Assembly (NCBI GenBank): GCA_018668695.1
Contig: JABJBS010000334.1
Coordinates: 1 to 60,104, forward strand
Reading direction: 5' to 3'
From: Deltaproteobacteria bacterium
GTDB lineage: Bacteria; Myxococcota; XYA12-FULL-58-9; JABJBS01
Length of the DNA: 60,104 nucleotides
Made by a program: the position numbers and the translations under genes. The first letter of the stretch is position 1; every line of letters begins with the position of its first letter. A model generated the notes under the pieces. That model had not been told where the DNA came from, did no database searches, and saw only the letters and a program-made list of their open reading frames with translations. Below are positions 8,210-16,611 of this stretch, piece after piece.

Positions 8210-9453
8210 CATTCCAGCAACGCGAACAAGGGCATATTCTCGCTTTGATGCTACTGGCATTCGCCATACCCCTTGGAGAGGGAATCGCGCTGCTTGGCAT
8301 GGGGCTGGTCTTTCTTTTTTGTTTCCTGCGACGCTACAGCATTGACTGGACCGAGCTGCGCCGAGGCTTGGCGGGCGTATGGTTTTATGGTTGGCTTGCT
8401 TGGTTTGTTGTCGGGATCTTGATGATTTCGATATCGGGGCTAGGTGTTTTAAAGTCGTCTGAGATTTTTCGCCACACGCCCATTCTCGCAGCTCCCGCAG
8501 TTTTCCTATCGGTTCGCTCGTTGCCACCGCGTTCGTTAGCCAGGGTTCAACAGCTTCTGATGATTATGCTTTGCGCCGGGGCTCTGCTTGGGATTTACCA
8601 ATGGTACAGCAGCAGTCACGATCTTGCATTTATGGTGCGAGCGGACTCCTCTATCGCAAGTCAGGCACGTGTACCGGGCGCGTATGATTCCATGGCGGCT
8701 GCTGGATTTTACTTTCATCGATTAAAGATGGCCCATGTGTTGGTGCTTGCCATCGGCCTGGTCGTCCCATTTGGCTTAACGAAGGGCAGACAGGCAGGAT
8801 GGGCGTGGTTTGCCGCGGGGCTTTTCACGGTTTGCCTGGCCGGCACTTTCGCGAAAGCCTCTTGGGGTGCTTGCTTCGTAGGCACCGTTGCTGCCGGTTA
8901 CTGCGTGTTTAAGCAAGTCAGAAAACCCGTTTTATTCGCTTCGTTGGTGGGTGCCGGGTCAGTCTTGTATTTGCAGAGCAATGGACAGCTTGTGTTGCCA
9001 AGTTCCATGGGTAGCTCAACAGGCATCCGGTCTATGATCTGGGGCCAAGCACTTCATGTGATCCAAGATTATCCGGGTGGCGTTGGTCTTGGGAATTACT
9101 CAAAAGTAGTCGCAAGCTATTACGACCAGGTCATGCCAGCGTTTCATATACGAACCTATCCCCACAATCTTCTACTTGCATGGTGGGCCGAGTGTGGCGC
9201 AGGCGGCATGCTCATACTGGTTTCATCATGGGTCATAATCTTCGTTAAAGCCTTTCAACGTGCGTGCGACACAAATCTTGGATCGGCAAATCGGAGCATC
9301 TATGCATCGTTGGTCTTCTATCTTGCCTCGTTTTGGATTATCGGCCTCACGCACGATGTTTTTTACCACCAATCTGTCGCCTTGATGTTTTTCAGTGGCG
9401 TTGGCTGGCTTCTGGGTCAATTACCCAGTGATGAATTGAGCAACAGACTATGA
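8206..9453 (+). CDS. Second O-antigen ligase / polymerase family membrane protein
   Basis: This 415-residue polytopic protein starts in an ATGA overlap. It has about ten hydrophobic segments. The central periplasmic part includes MAAAGFYFHRLKMAHVLVLA and a cytosolic-side FAKASWGACF stretch. The large second-half loop has SSTGIRSMIWGQALHV, DYPGGVGLGNYSKV and TYPHNLLLAWWAECG, the hallmark of the Wzy_C/O-antigen ligase family. One of this protein and the one at 3838 is probably the polymerase and the other the ligase. Which is which cannot be read from sequence. Coupling to the NlpC/P60 protein that follows suggests coordinated assembly at the envelope. Confidence 0.78.
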   Translation: MTFQQREQGHILALMLLAFAIPLGEGIALLGMGLVFLFCFLRRYSIDWTELRRGLAGVWFYGWLAWFVVGILMISISGLGVLKSSEIFRHTPILAAPAVFLSVRSLPPRSLARVQQLLMIMLCAGALLGIYQWYSSSHDLAFMVRADSSIASQARVPGAYDSMAAAGFYFHRLKMAHVLVLAIGLVVPFGLTKGRQAGWAWFAAGLFTVCLAGTFAKASWGACFVGTVAAGYCVFKQVRKPVLFASLVGAGSVLYLQSNGQLVLPSSMGSSTGIRSMIWGQALHVIQDYPGGVGLGNYSKVVASYYDQVMPAFHIRTYPHNLLLAWWAECGAGGMLILVSSWVIIFVKAFQRACDTNLGSANRSIYASLVFYLASFWIIGLTHDVFYHQSVALMFFSGVGWLLGQLPSDELSNRL

Positions 9454-11627
9454 ATGGTATTGTCATAACCCTGGCCATCCAGGCAGCGCTGGCTTGGAGC
9501 CTCGACCATCCTATCGAGAATCTTGATCAGCTTAAATGCGTCACACAAACCCAGCAAGTTGACGATCCTCTTTACGAACTCAAGCTGAATCAAGGCACGC
9601 GTCACTGGGTTGGTCTCTTGTGGCGGCCTGACACCCTTCGGCTCACCCCGCGCTCAAGGGCGCCATCCGCAGACACTTTGCTCGATACGGCCCGGGGCTT
9701 TCTCGGAACACCCTACGTTTGGGGCGGAGTGGGCCGGCGTGGCCTCGACTGTAGCGGGTTTGTTAACGCCGTCTATGCTCGCCACGGGTACGATTTACCC
9801 AGAGTTTCGCGGGATCAATTTCGAGTCGGTGTAAAAACTCCACGTAGCCGCTTAGCGCCTGGTGACTTGCTCTTCTTCGTGACCCAACCTGGGACTAAAA
9901 AGATTACGCATGTTGGCATGTATGTGGGCGATAACGAGTTTATCCACGCCGCACGGGGTAAAGGGAAAGTCACCTACGACCGTTTAACATCAAGGTACTA
10001 CAGCGCACGGTTTGCGGGAGCACGACGTTTTCTTAGCTTAAAGCCCGGGCGCTTCAGCGATAAAATCGGGCGCTACCGAAAAGGCAGGCTCTACGGTTCT
10101 GCTAAAGCAGGCGGAGTGGACCCCGTTTTGCTTGAACTCGGGCTTGCTGACCCAAGCATGGGCGAACCGGATGTTCTCGACTCAATAGGCCTAAGCGAGT
10201 CGGGCGATACCCTCAGGGAACATGCCGGTGAACAGAAGCCGATGCAGCTTTCAAGTGGTTTCATTAAGGGCACCATCACAGGCGTCGGGCCATCGCTGGT
10301 GGCAACCGAGGAAACCTCGATAGGTGTGCGGCTCGGCGGCGGACACATGGCCGGCAGTTATGCTTTTGTCATTGCGCCAGAATTCACCTACTTTGGTCAC
10401 GACAACGCCTTGGCCCTCAATATAGGGGTGCCGCTCCATATTCCTGTGGCAAATTATGAGGGCACGTTTTCCGAGGTCTTCAAGGCCGGCTGGGACAAGC
10501 CTCGAGACTACACAAAACTCATTCGAGGCATAAAGTTTGGCCAAAAAGAATCAAATCTTTACGTCGAGCTAAGTCGAACGTTATCGGGCAGCCTCGGTCA
10601 CGGCCAGCTGATGAGGTTCTTTACCCCTAATGTTGGGTCTGCTTTTTTACCTGAGTACACGTTGGAGGCAGATGCCTTATCGTTGGCCTTCGATGGGTAT
10701 CTCGGCTTTGGCGGCTTTGAACTATTTATAGATGACCTCATCGTGCCGAGGGTGTTTGGCGGCTTGTTCTTCTTGAGGCCGTCGGTTCTGGCCGGCACAG
10801 ACAACGCTCTGCTCAAAAGACTGTCCCTGGCGCTTACTTATGCTGGAGATGTTGGGGCGCCTATGGCCGACACAGCAGTTGCTCAGGAGTCCTTCGGTAG
10901 TGTCCACGGAATCGGCTTTGATGCAGAATTCAAATTCTACAAGAGCGGGTCTTTGGACATGAAGGCTTACGCTGACGTATCCGGACTGCTTTATACGGGA
11001 GGATCGAGCGCAGGCGGAGCTCTCGGATTACTTGTTCGCTCAAACATTGAAAGTACATCCACCCATATCCTGCGTGGGCGCCTTGAGTTTCGAATCAGTG
11101 AACCATCTTTTATCCCATCCTATTTTGACACGACTTACAAACTTGGTCGATTGGCTGCACCCTCAGACACCATGCAGGACACTGCTCCTGAGACCAAGCT
11201 GGATTTACTCAACGAGCTTGAGTCGGACCCATCCAGGTGGGGGTTCTACACGGAGCTAACATACCACCTGTTTAGGCGGTTCAGCGTTATGGCCTCCTAC
11301 GAGGACTCCGGGACATTTGGAGATGCCTTGCAAACCTACTCCGGCCGAAACTTCATGGTGACCGCCCGAGTGCAGGATGTTTACTGGCCCAAAACCACCA
11401 AGACGATGGACTTCTATCTCGCGTACCACCTTCGCAATATAGACAGCGCTAAGGGCCTCTTTACGCTCGATAAGCGCAATGAATTCATCTTTGCCGCTGC
11501 ATCTATGCGGGTCAGCAGGTTCGTCGAGGTTTCGGCTACTGTTCGCAAAGGCGTCAATGAGTCCGACCCGTATTCCCGTGGTGCTCTCGATGCGATGCTT
11601 GGCTTAGCGTTTAGGTACGAACTCTAA
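9450..11627 (+). CDS. NlpC/P60 peptidase fused to a large beta-rich, barrel-like domain
   Basis: This 725-residue protein has a probable signal peptide (MNGIVITLAIQAALA, cleavage before Trp16). Residues about 75-195 form an NlpC/P60 domain with Cys101 (GLDCSGF), His154 (ITHVGMYVG) and His166 (EFIHAARG), the expected Cys-His-His triad, plus the PYVWGG lead-in. Residues about 255-725 are beta-rich with alternating aromatic strands (LYVELSRTLSG, FGGFELFIDDLIVPRVFGGL) and end in FRYEL, an aromatic-containing tail like those of outer-membrane barrels. NlpC/P60 enzymes usually cleave peptidoglycan stem peptides. Its place inside an exopolysaccharide operon suggests an envelope passage for polymer combined with cell-wall remodelling, which is inference. 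Confidence 0.7.
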   Translation: MNGIVITLAIQAALAWSLDHPIENLDQLKCVTQTQQVDDPLYELKLNQGTRHWVGLLWRPDTLRLTPRSRAPSADTLLDTARGFLGTPYVWGGVGRRGLDCSGFVNAVYARHGYDLPRVSRDQFRVGVKTPRSRLAPGDLLFFVTQPGTKKITHVGMYVGDNEFIHAARGKGKVTYDRLTSRYYSARFAGARRFLSLKPGRFSDKIGRYRKGRLYGSAKAGGVDPVLLELGLADPSMGEPDVLDSIGLSESGDTLREHAGEQKPMQLSSGFIKGTITGVGPSLVATEETSIGVRLGGGHMAGSYAFVIAPEFTYFGHDNALALNIGVPLHIPVANYEGTFSEVFKAGWDKPRDYTKLIRGIKFGQKESNLYVELSRTLSGSLGHGQLMRFFTPNVGSAFLPEYTLEADALSLAFDGYLGFGGFELFIDDLIVPRVFGGLFFLRPSVLAGTDNALLKRLSLALTYAGDVGAPMADTAVAQESFGSVHGIGFDAEFKFYKSGSLDMKAYADVSGLLYTGGSSAGGALGLLVRSNIESTSTHILRGRLEFRISEPSFIPSYFDTTYKLGRLAAPSDTMQDTAPETKLDLLNELESDPSRWGFYTELTYHLFRRFSVMASYEDSGTFGDALQTYSGRNFMVTARVQDVYWPKTTKTMDFYLAYHLRNIDSAKGLFTLDKRNEFIFAAASMRVSRFVEVSATVRKGVNESDPYSRGALDAMLGLAFRYEL

Positions 11628-12745
11628 TGAGGGTTGCGCTGGTCCACGATTGGCTGGTCGCCCATAGAGGCGGTGAAGCAGTGTTGCTGGAGCTTGCCCG
11701 ACTCTTTCCTGAGGCACCTATTTACACACTGGTCCTGGACAGGCCCAAGATCCATCTCGAATTGCAACAAAGAGATATTCGGACGAGCTACATCCAGCGC
11801 TTGCCGGGATCCCCGGTCAGCTTCCGGCGCTATCTACCAATCTTTCCTCATGCCATTGAACAATTCGACCTCACGTCTTTTGACCTTGTGGTTTCAACCA
11901 GCCATTGCGTCGCCAAGGGCATCATCACCGGTAAGGCTCAGCACTTAAGTTATGTGCATACGCCTATGCGCTACATCTGGGACCAGCGAAAACAATACCA
12001 ACCCAAGGGCCTCCTTGGCACCATCATGAGACCGGCTTTTGAAGCTACGGCTGCGGCTCTTAGGGTTTGGGATAGGGCCAGCGCCGAGCGTCCCGACCGT
12101 ATTATCGCAAACTCAAACTTCGTAGCGGAGAGAATCAGGCAGTCATGGGGCAGGGAAGCGGGTACAGTTTACCCTCCCGTGGACACGAAGTTCTTCACAC
12201 CCGGCGCCCAAGCGCGAAAGGACTATCTCGCCGTCGTGGGGGCGCAAGTTGGCTATAAAAACACAGCGCTCGCGGTTGAACTGGCCACCCGAGAAGGCTT
12301 GGATTTAAAAGTTGTTGGCACTGGCCCCGCGGTGAATGCTCTCAAGAAGCACGCAGGGCCAACCGTTTCTTTCGTCGGTCACGTTAGCAATGAGGATCTT
12401 CGGGAAGTTTACCGTGAAGCGAAAGGTCTTCTCTTTTGCGGAGTAGAGGATTTCGGCATTGTACCCGCTGAGGCGATCTCATGCGGTTGCCCCGTAGTCG
12501 CCTTTGCCGCCGGCGGTGCATTGGAGACCGTTGGAGGTAATGTGAGCCAACCCGTGGGCGTCCTATTCTCCGAGCCTACAATAATTTCGCTCGGGCAAGC
12601 CGTGGCCAAGCTCGACACCCACTGGAGTCAGGGGGTTTTTGATTCGGCCCTAATGCAGGGGTACGCGAAGAGATTTTCCCGAGAGGCTTTCTGCAGCTCT
12701 ATAAAGCAGGAAATCCAAACATTACTGAGCACTTCCGTTCACTAG
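11627..12745 (+). CDS. Family 4 glycosyltransferase, WbaZ-like
   Basis: This 372-residue GT-B protein begins in a TAATG overlap with the NlpC/P60 gene. The N-terminal half has MRVALVHDWLVAHRGGEAVL and HLSYVHTPMRYIWDQRKQY, blocks seen in WbaZ-type mannosyltransferases. The C-terminal donor domain has VGAQVGYKNTALAVELA and the E-x7-E motif EDFGIVPAE near residue 283, followed by SCGCPVVAF. It is the last gene in the tightly coupled run that begins at 5868. Family assignment is good; mannose as substrate is only suggested by likeness. Confidence 0.78.
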   Translation: MRVALVHDWLVAHRGGEAVLLELARLFPEAPIYTLVLDRPKIHLELQQRDIRTSYIQRLPGSPVSFRRYLPIFPHAIEQFDLTSFDLVVSTSHCVAKGIITGKAQHLSYVHTPMRYIWDQRKQYQPKGLLGTIMRPAFEATAAALRVWDRASAERPDRIIANSNFVAERIRQSWGREAGTVYPPVDTKFFTPGAQARKDYLAVVGAQVGYKNTALAVELATREGLDLKVVGTGPAVNALKKHAGPTVSFVGHVSNEDLREVYREAKGLLFCGVEDFGIVPAEAISCGCPVVAFAAGGALETVGGNVSQPVGVLFSEPTIISLGQAVAKLDTHWSQGVFDSALMQGYAKRFSREAFCSSIKQEIQTLLSTSVH

Positions 12746-12985
12746 ACACGACAAAAATGTCAGTAGACTCTGTAATATTCAACAAACTTGTCGGAAATCG
12801 TGATGTCCATTGGCCGTACATAGGCTTCAAAATAGGTTTTTTTTGTGTTGCTGGTTCTCGGTTCAGGCGTTAGGGGCGGGTTTTCTAAACGGAATCCCGG
12901 GTTGGACGTGCAGTCATGCCAACCGAACTTTTAATAACGGTTCACGGCCACGCTTTGGTCCGGAACTTGCTCTAGTGATAACACC
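12746..12985 (+). other. 240-base intergenic gap before the first sugar-phosphate transferase
   Basis: No gene is seen. The gap separates the coupled run from the next transcription unit. It holds a T8 tract at about 12835-12842 without a convincing hairpin, and a sigma-54-like site at its right end. Confidence 0.4.
12956..12971 (+). promoter_or_regulatory. Sigma-54-like -24/-12 element
   Basis: TGGTCCGGAACTTGCT matches the sigma-54 consensus (TGGCACG-N4-TTGCW) at all but two fixed bases, with the exact GG-N10-GC spacing. The predicted start (about 12982) lies only four bases before the ATG at 12986. The message would therefore be nearly leaderless, which weakens the call. Confidence 0.35.
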
Positions 12986-14419
12986 ATGCTGAAACGATAC
13001 CCACGAACTTTCGAGCTATTCCAGGTGATTAACGATGCCACGGCGGTGGCAGGCGCTTTTGTATTGGCGTACTCACTCCGTTTCTCACTTCCAGACCTGA
13101 TTCCCTATGAGACCATTTCAGATCCTCGCGAAACCATCTGGGTCGGCTGCTTCTCGGTTAGCACCTGGGTTCTTTTCGCGTATCTTGGCCAATTCTACGT
13201 TAGTCATCGTGCAAAGAGCCTAGCGTCTGAGATTTTTGAGATATTCAAAACCTCGCTTTACTCGTTTTTCGCGGTCGTCACGCTAACGTATTTTATACGA
13301 GATGTTCGGTATTCACGATTAGTTATAAGCTTTTGGCTTATGTTTTCGTTTATAGGCGTGTCCGCCAGCCGAACGGCTTTACGGCTTGTCCTAAGACGGA
13401 TCCGCCGAAAAGGTTACAATCTGCGCCACGTCATCATTGTTGGGACTGGCACACTTGCAACCGATGCTATCCGGCTGATCCAGGGACAGCCTCAGCTGGG
13501 CGTTCGCGTAAAGGGGCTGGTTCGAGAAAAGGCCGGTCCACGCCGACGCGCATTGGACGAGATTACCCAATTAACCGCAACCACCTTAGAAGGCGTACCG
13601 GTACTCGGAGACCTTACGGAACTCTCAACGATGGTTGAAGAAACTGGAGCGGACCAGGTTCTGATAGCGCTGCCCATCGAGCAGCTCGGTGTAATGCCCG
13701 AGATCATGGCCTCTATGACTCAGCACACTGTTGATGTTCGCCTGATTCCAGACATTTACCAACACGCGACCCTTTGTGGAAGTATCGAGGATTTTGGTGG
13801 CGTACCGGTTATTAATCTTCAAGAGACGCCGCAGGTGGGCTGGAATAAAGTACTCAAGCGGCTCTTCGACTTCTCGCTGACTGCAGCCGGCGTCGCACTT
13901 ATATTGCCAATATTTGGCTTCATCGCATCGCTCGTAAAGCTCACATCTCGTGGACCAGTCTTCTATTCGCAAGAGCGCGTCGGGTTCGACGGTCGCCGTT
14001 TCCAGATGTACAAATTTCGAACCATGCGCCAAGACGCTGAGAGTGACGGCGCAACCATGGCGGTGAGCGGAGATCCACGGTGTACAAGTGTCGGCCGGAT
14101 ACTCCGAAAAACGTCCCTCGACGAGCTGCCGCAGCTCTGGAATGTGCTTCGAGGCGAGATGAGCTTGGTTGGCCCTCGACCCGAAAGGCCGTGCTTTGTC
14201 GAGGATTTAAAGCGAGAAATTCCGAGGTACGCCTTGCGACATAAGATGAAAGCAGGCATGACCGGCTGGGCTCAGGTGCACGGGATGCGAGGCAACACCA
14301 GTATCCACAAAAGGGTTGAACTGGATCTCTATTATATTGAGAACTGGTCGGTCCGGTTGGATATCGTTATCTTGTTAAGAACAATTTTTGGTGGCTTCCT
14401 TTCTCCCAATGCGTACTGA
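12986..14419 (+). CDS. Undecaprenyl-phosphate sugar-1-phosphate transferase (WcaJ/EpsZ type)
   Basis: This 477-residue polyisoprenyl-phosphate hexose-1-phosphate transferase has four to five N-terminal membrane helices (residues 10-135). A Rossmann-like CoA-binding domain follows (HVIIVGTGTLATDAIRLI, about 150-270). The C-terminal catalytic domain begins KRLFDFSLTAAG. It carries ERVGFDGRRFQMYKFRTM, SLDELPQLWNVLRGEMSLVG and GPRPERP. The ending GMTGWAQVHGMRG is that of the glucose-1-phosphate (WcaJ) subgroup. It would start the polysaccharide by loading a sugar-phosphate on the lipid carrier at the inner membrane. The start lacks a good ribosome site. A second paralogue lies at 16612. Confidence 0.85.
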   Translation: MLKRYPRTFELFQVINDATAVAGAFVLAYSLRFSLPDLIPYETISDPRETIWVGCFSVSTWVLFAYLGQFYVSHRAKSLASEIFEIFKTSLYSFFAVVTLTYFIRDVRYSRLVISFWLMFSFIGVSASRTALRLVLRRIRRKGYNLRHVIIVGTGTLATDAIRLIQGQPQLGVRVKGLVREKAGPRRRALDEITQLTATTLEGVPVLGDLTELSTMVEETGADQVLIALPIEQLGVMPEIMASMTQHTVDVRLIPDIYQHATLCGSIEDFGGVPVINLQETPQVGWNKVLKRLFDFSLTAAGVALILPIFGFIASLVKLTSRGPVFYSQERVGFDGRRFQMYKFRTMRQDAESDGATMAVSGDPRCTSVGRILRKTSLDELPQLWNVLRGEMSLVGPRPERPCFVEDLKREIPRYALRHKMKAGMTGWAQVHGMRGNTSIHKRVELDLYYIENWSVRLDIVILLRTIFGGFLSPNAY

Positions 14420-14435
14420 CGCCAGTAACGACGCG

Positions 14436-14465
14436 AAGCCCTGGTGATTTAGTCCAGGGGGGCTT
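14436..14465 (+). other. Imperfect intergenic hairpin
   Basis: AAGCCCTGG pairs with CCAGGGGGGCTT across a nine-base loop, with two extra G. It lies between the transferase stop and the AAGGAG ribosome site of the aminotransferase. There is no U-run; it may be a processing or attenuating hairpin. Confidence 0.3.
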
Positions 14466-14480
14466 GAAGGAGAATGCACG

Positions 14481-15599
14481 ATGTCTGAACCTGTTCCATT
14501 TCTCGACCTACCTACACAACATGCTCCGCTAGCGGATGACATGACTAAAATGTTTGCCCATGCGGTTGCCACCGGTGGCTTTATCGGCGGCGCAAACGTT
14601 GCCACCTTTCAAGACCAATTTGCATCATTTTGCGAGGTTAAGCATTGCCTAGGCGTAGCCAATGGCACGGATGCCATCATGCTCGCTCTTCGGGCCCTAA
14701 ACATTGGACCGGGCGATGAAGTTGTCGTTCCTGCTCAGACCTTCATTGCAACGGCTGAGGCAGTATCCATGGTCGGCGCGAAGCCCGTCCTGGTTGACGT
14801 CACACCTGACAGTCACACCCTGGATCCCGTGGCGCTCGAGAAACTGGAATCCAAGGCTATCAAGGCTGTTATCCCGGTTCATCTTTATGGCCAACCTGCA
14901 GACATGACTGCCATTATGGCGGTCGCCGACAAACGCGGTTGGGCTGTCGTTGAAGATTGCGCACAAGCACATGGCGCGGCAATCGAAGGACGCAAAGTTG
15001 GTAGCTTCGGTGCATTCGGCTGCTTTTCATTTTACCCAGGCAAAAACCTCGGAGCGTTGGGCGACGGCGGGGCACTGGTGAGCAATGATGAAGAGCTTCT
15101 GGAGAAGGCAAGGCTGGTCGCCAATCACGGCCGCACCACACGAACAGACCACATGGTTGCTGGCGTAAACAGTCGCCTGGACTCCATTCAGGCTGGTGCA
15201 TTGAGCATTAAGCTGCCCCACCTACGGGGATGGAATGATGCCAGGATCCAAGCGGCCGAGTGGTACCTAGAAGCCTTGGCTGGAATCGAGAGCCTCGTAA
15301 CGCCTACGGTTGTATCGGGTCGACGGCATGTCTTTCATCTCTTTGTGATTCAGGTGCCAGCCCGGGACAGCCTTATGGCTGAACTCAAAGCGAACAAGAT
15401 TGGTTGCGGCCTTCATTACCCGACACCTATTCATCTTCATCCCGCTTACGGAGATCTTGGTCACGGTGTTGGTTCATTTCCTCACTCGGAACGTGTTGCT
15501 AGTCACGGACTAAGCTTGCCAATGTTTCCAGGAATGACCCAAGTTCAAGTTAAGCAAGTCGCAAGTGTAATTGCCGCCCACATGAAGGAACAGTCATGA
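14481..15599 (+). CDS. DegT/DnrJ/EryC1/StrS sugar aminotransferase
   Basis: This 372-residue PLP enzyme has an AAGGAG site eight bases before its ATG. Residues show the family pattern: GVANGTDAIMLAL (about 58-70), GDEVVVPAQTFIATAEAV, VEDCAQAHGA (about 158-166) and the PLP lysine Lys188 in FYPGKNLGALGDGG. The family transfers an amino group from glutamate to a nucleotide-linked keto sugar. Its partner, overlapping by four bases, is a Gfo/Idh/MocA oxidoreductase. The pair resembles WlbA-WlbE/WbpB-WbpE, which makes 3-amino sugars from UDP-GlcNAc uronate. The exact product is inferred, and no acetyltransferase is visible nearby. Confidence 0.85.
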   Translation: MSEPVPFLDLPTQHAPLADDMTKMFAHAVATGGFIGGANVATFQDQFASFCEVKHCLGVANGTDAIMLALRALNIGPGDEVVVPAQTFIATAEAVSMVGAKPVLVDVTPDSHTLDPVALEKLESKAIKAVIPVHLYGQPADMTAIMAVADKRGWAVVEDCAQAHGAAIEGRKVGSFGAFGCFSFYPGKNLGALGDGGALVSNDEELLEKARLVANHGRTTRTDHMVAGVNSRLDSIQAGALSIKLPHLRGWNDARIQAAEWYLEALAGIESLVTPTVVSGRRHVFHLFVIQVPARDSLMAELKANKIGCGLHYPTPIHLHPAYGDLGHGVGSFPHSERVASHGLSLPMFPGMTQVQVKQVASVIAAHMKEQS

Positions 15600-16603
15600 G
15601 TAAGTACTCTGTAGCAGTCGTTGGAGCCGGGTATTGGGGCCCAAACCTTATTCGAAACTTCGCAGCAAATGCTCTTTGCCGTGAACTTTGGGTTTGCGAG
15701 AGGGATGCTGAACGACTTGAGAAAATCAAATCACGCTTCCCCGGCATTCGTGCGACTCAAAGCTTCGAGCAGGTACTTGAGTCTGACGTTGACGCATTGG
15801 TTTTGGCCACGCCCGTAGGCACCCACTATCAGCTCGCTATGAAAGCCATGGAAGCCGGTAAGCACGTTTTTGTAGAGAAGCCGATGGCATCCTCTGTGAA
15901 GGAGGCTGAAGCACTGGTCGACATGGCTGCAAAAAAAGGCCTTACCCTCATGGTTGGCCACACCTTCGAATACAGCCCACCAGTCCGAAAGATTTCAAGC
16001 TTGATTAGTTCGGGCGATTTGGGTGACGTGTTTTTCGTTTCAAGTATGCGTGTCAACTTGGGGCTCCACCAAAAAGACGTCTCGGTTATCTGGGACTTGG
16101 CGCCACACGATTTCTCAATTCTGTTTTCATGGATTGGCGAAGAGCCTAAATGCATCACCGCTACGGGTGGAACATTTGTTCAAAAAGGTATCCCCGACGT
16201 GGCATTTATCTCGACGACTTTCGAATCAGGGATTGTAGCGCACATCGAAGTCAGCTGGTTAGCACCATCCAAGCTTCGCCGAACAACCGTGGTTGGGTCC
16301 AAGAAAATGGTCGTCTATGATGACACCGAATCCATTGAAAAGGTCAAAATATTCGACCGGGGTGTCCAATATAAAGACCCTGAAACTTTTGGTGAATTTC
16401 AGCTATCTTATCGAACGGGTGACATCCTGATTCCTAAACTCGATCAGTTCGAGCCGCTTGGGTTGGAAGCCACAGAGTTTCTAACTTCGATTCAGAATAA
16501 GACAGCACCATTGTCTGACGGGCTCAGCGGCCTAAGAGTTGTTCGCGCGTTAGAGGCTGCACAAACCAGCCTTGATAACGGTGGCGCTCCGGTAAACCTT
16601 TAG
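15596..16603 (+). CDS. Gfo/Idh/MocA family sugar oxidoreductase
   Basis: This 335-residue NAD(P)-dependent enzyme starts MSKYSVAVVGAGYWGPNLI with the Rossmann motif GAGYWG. The catalytic-domain EKP motif follows (HVFVEKPMASSVKEAEALV, around residue 97), then MVGHTFEYSPPVRKI and the block WDLAPHDFSIL. Members oxidise or reduce nucleotide sugars. Overlap with the aminotransferase stop (ATGA) indicates they act in sequence, with this enzyme making the keto sugar. It resembles WlbA-type dehydrogenases acting on UDP-N-acetyl-hexosaminuronate; this is inferred. Confidence 0.82.
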   Translation: MSKYSVAVVGAGYWGPNLIRNFAANALCRELWVCERDAERLEKIKSRFPGIRATQSFEQVLESDVDALVLATPVGTHYQLAMKAMEAGKHVFVEKPMASSVKEAEALVDMAAKKGLTLMVGHTFEYSPPVRKISSLISSGDLGDVFFVSSMRVNLGLHQKDVSVIWDLAPHDFSILFSWIGEEPKCITATGGTFVQKGIPDVAFISTTFESGIVAHIEVSWLAPSKLRRTTVVGSKKMVVYDDTESIEKVKIFDRGVQYKDPETFGEFQLSYRTGDILIPKLDQFEPLGLEATEFLTSIQNKTAPLSDGLSGLRVVRALEAAQTSLDNGGAPVNL

Positions 16604-16611
16604 GCAATCTG

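Noticed and set aside
12835-12842. T8 tract as a rho-independent terminator
   Set aside because: No stable stem immediately precedes it.
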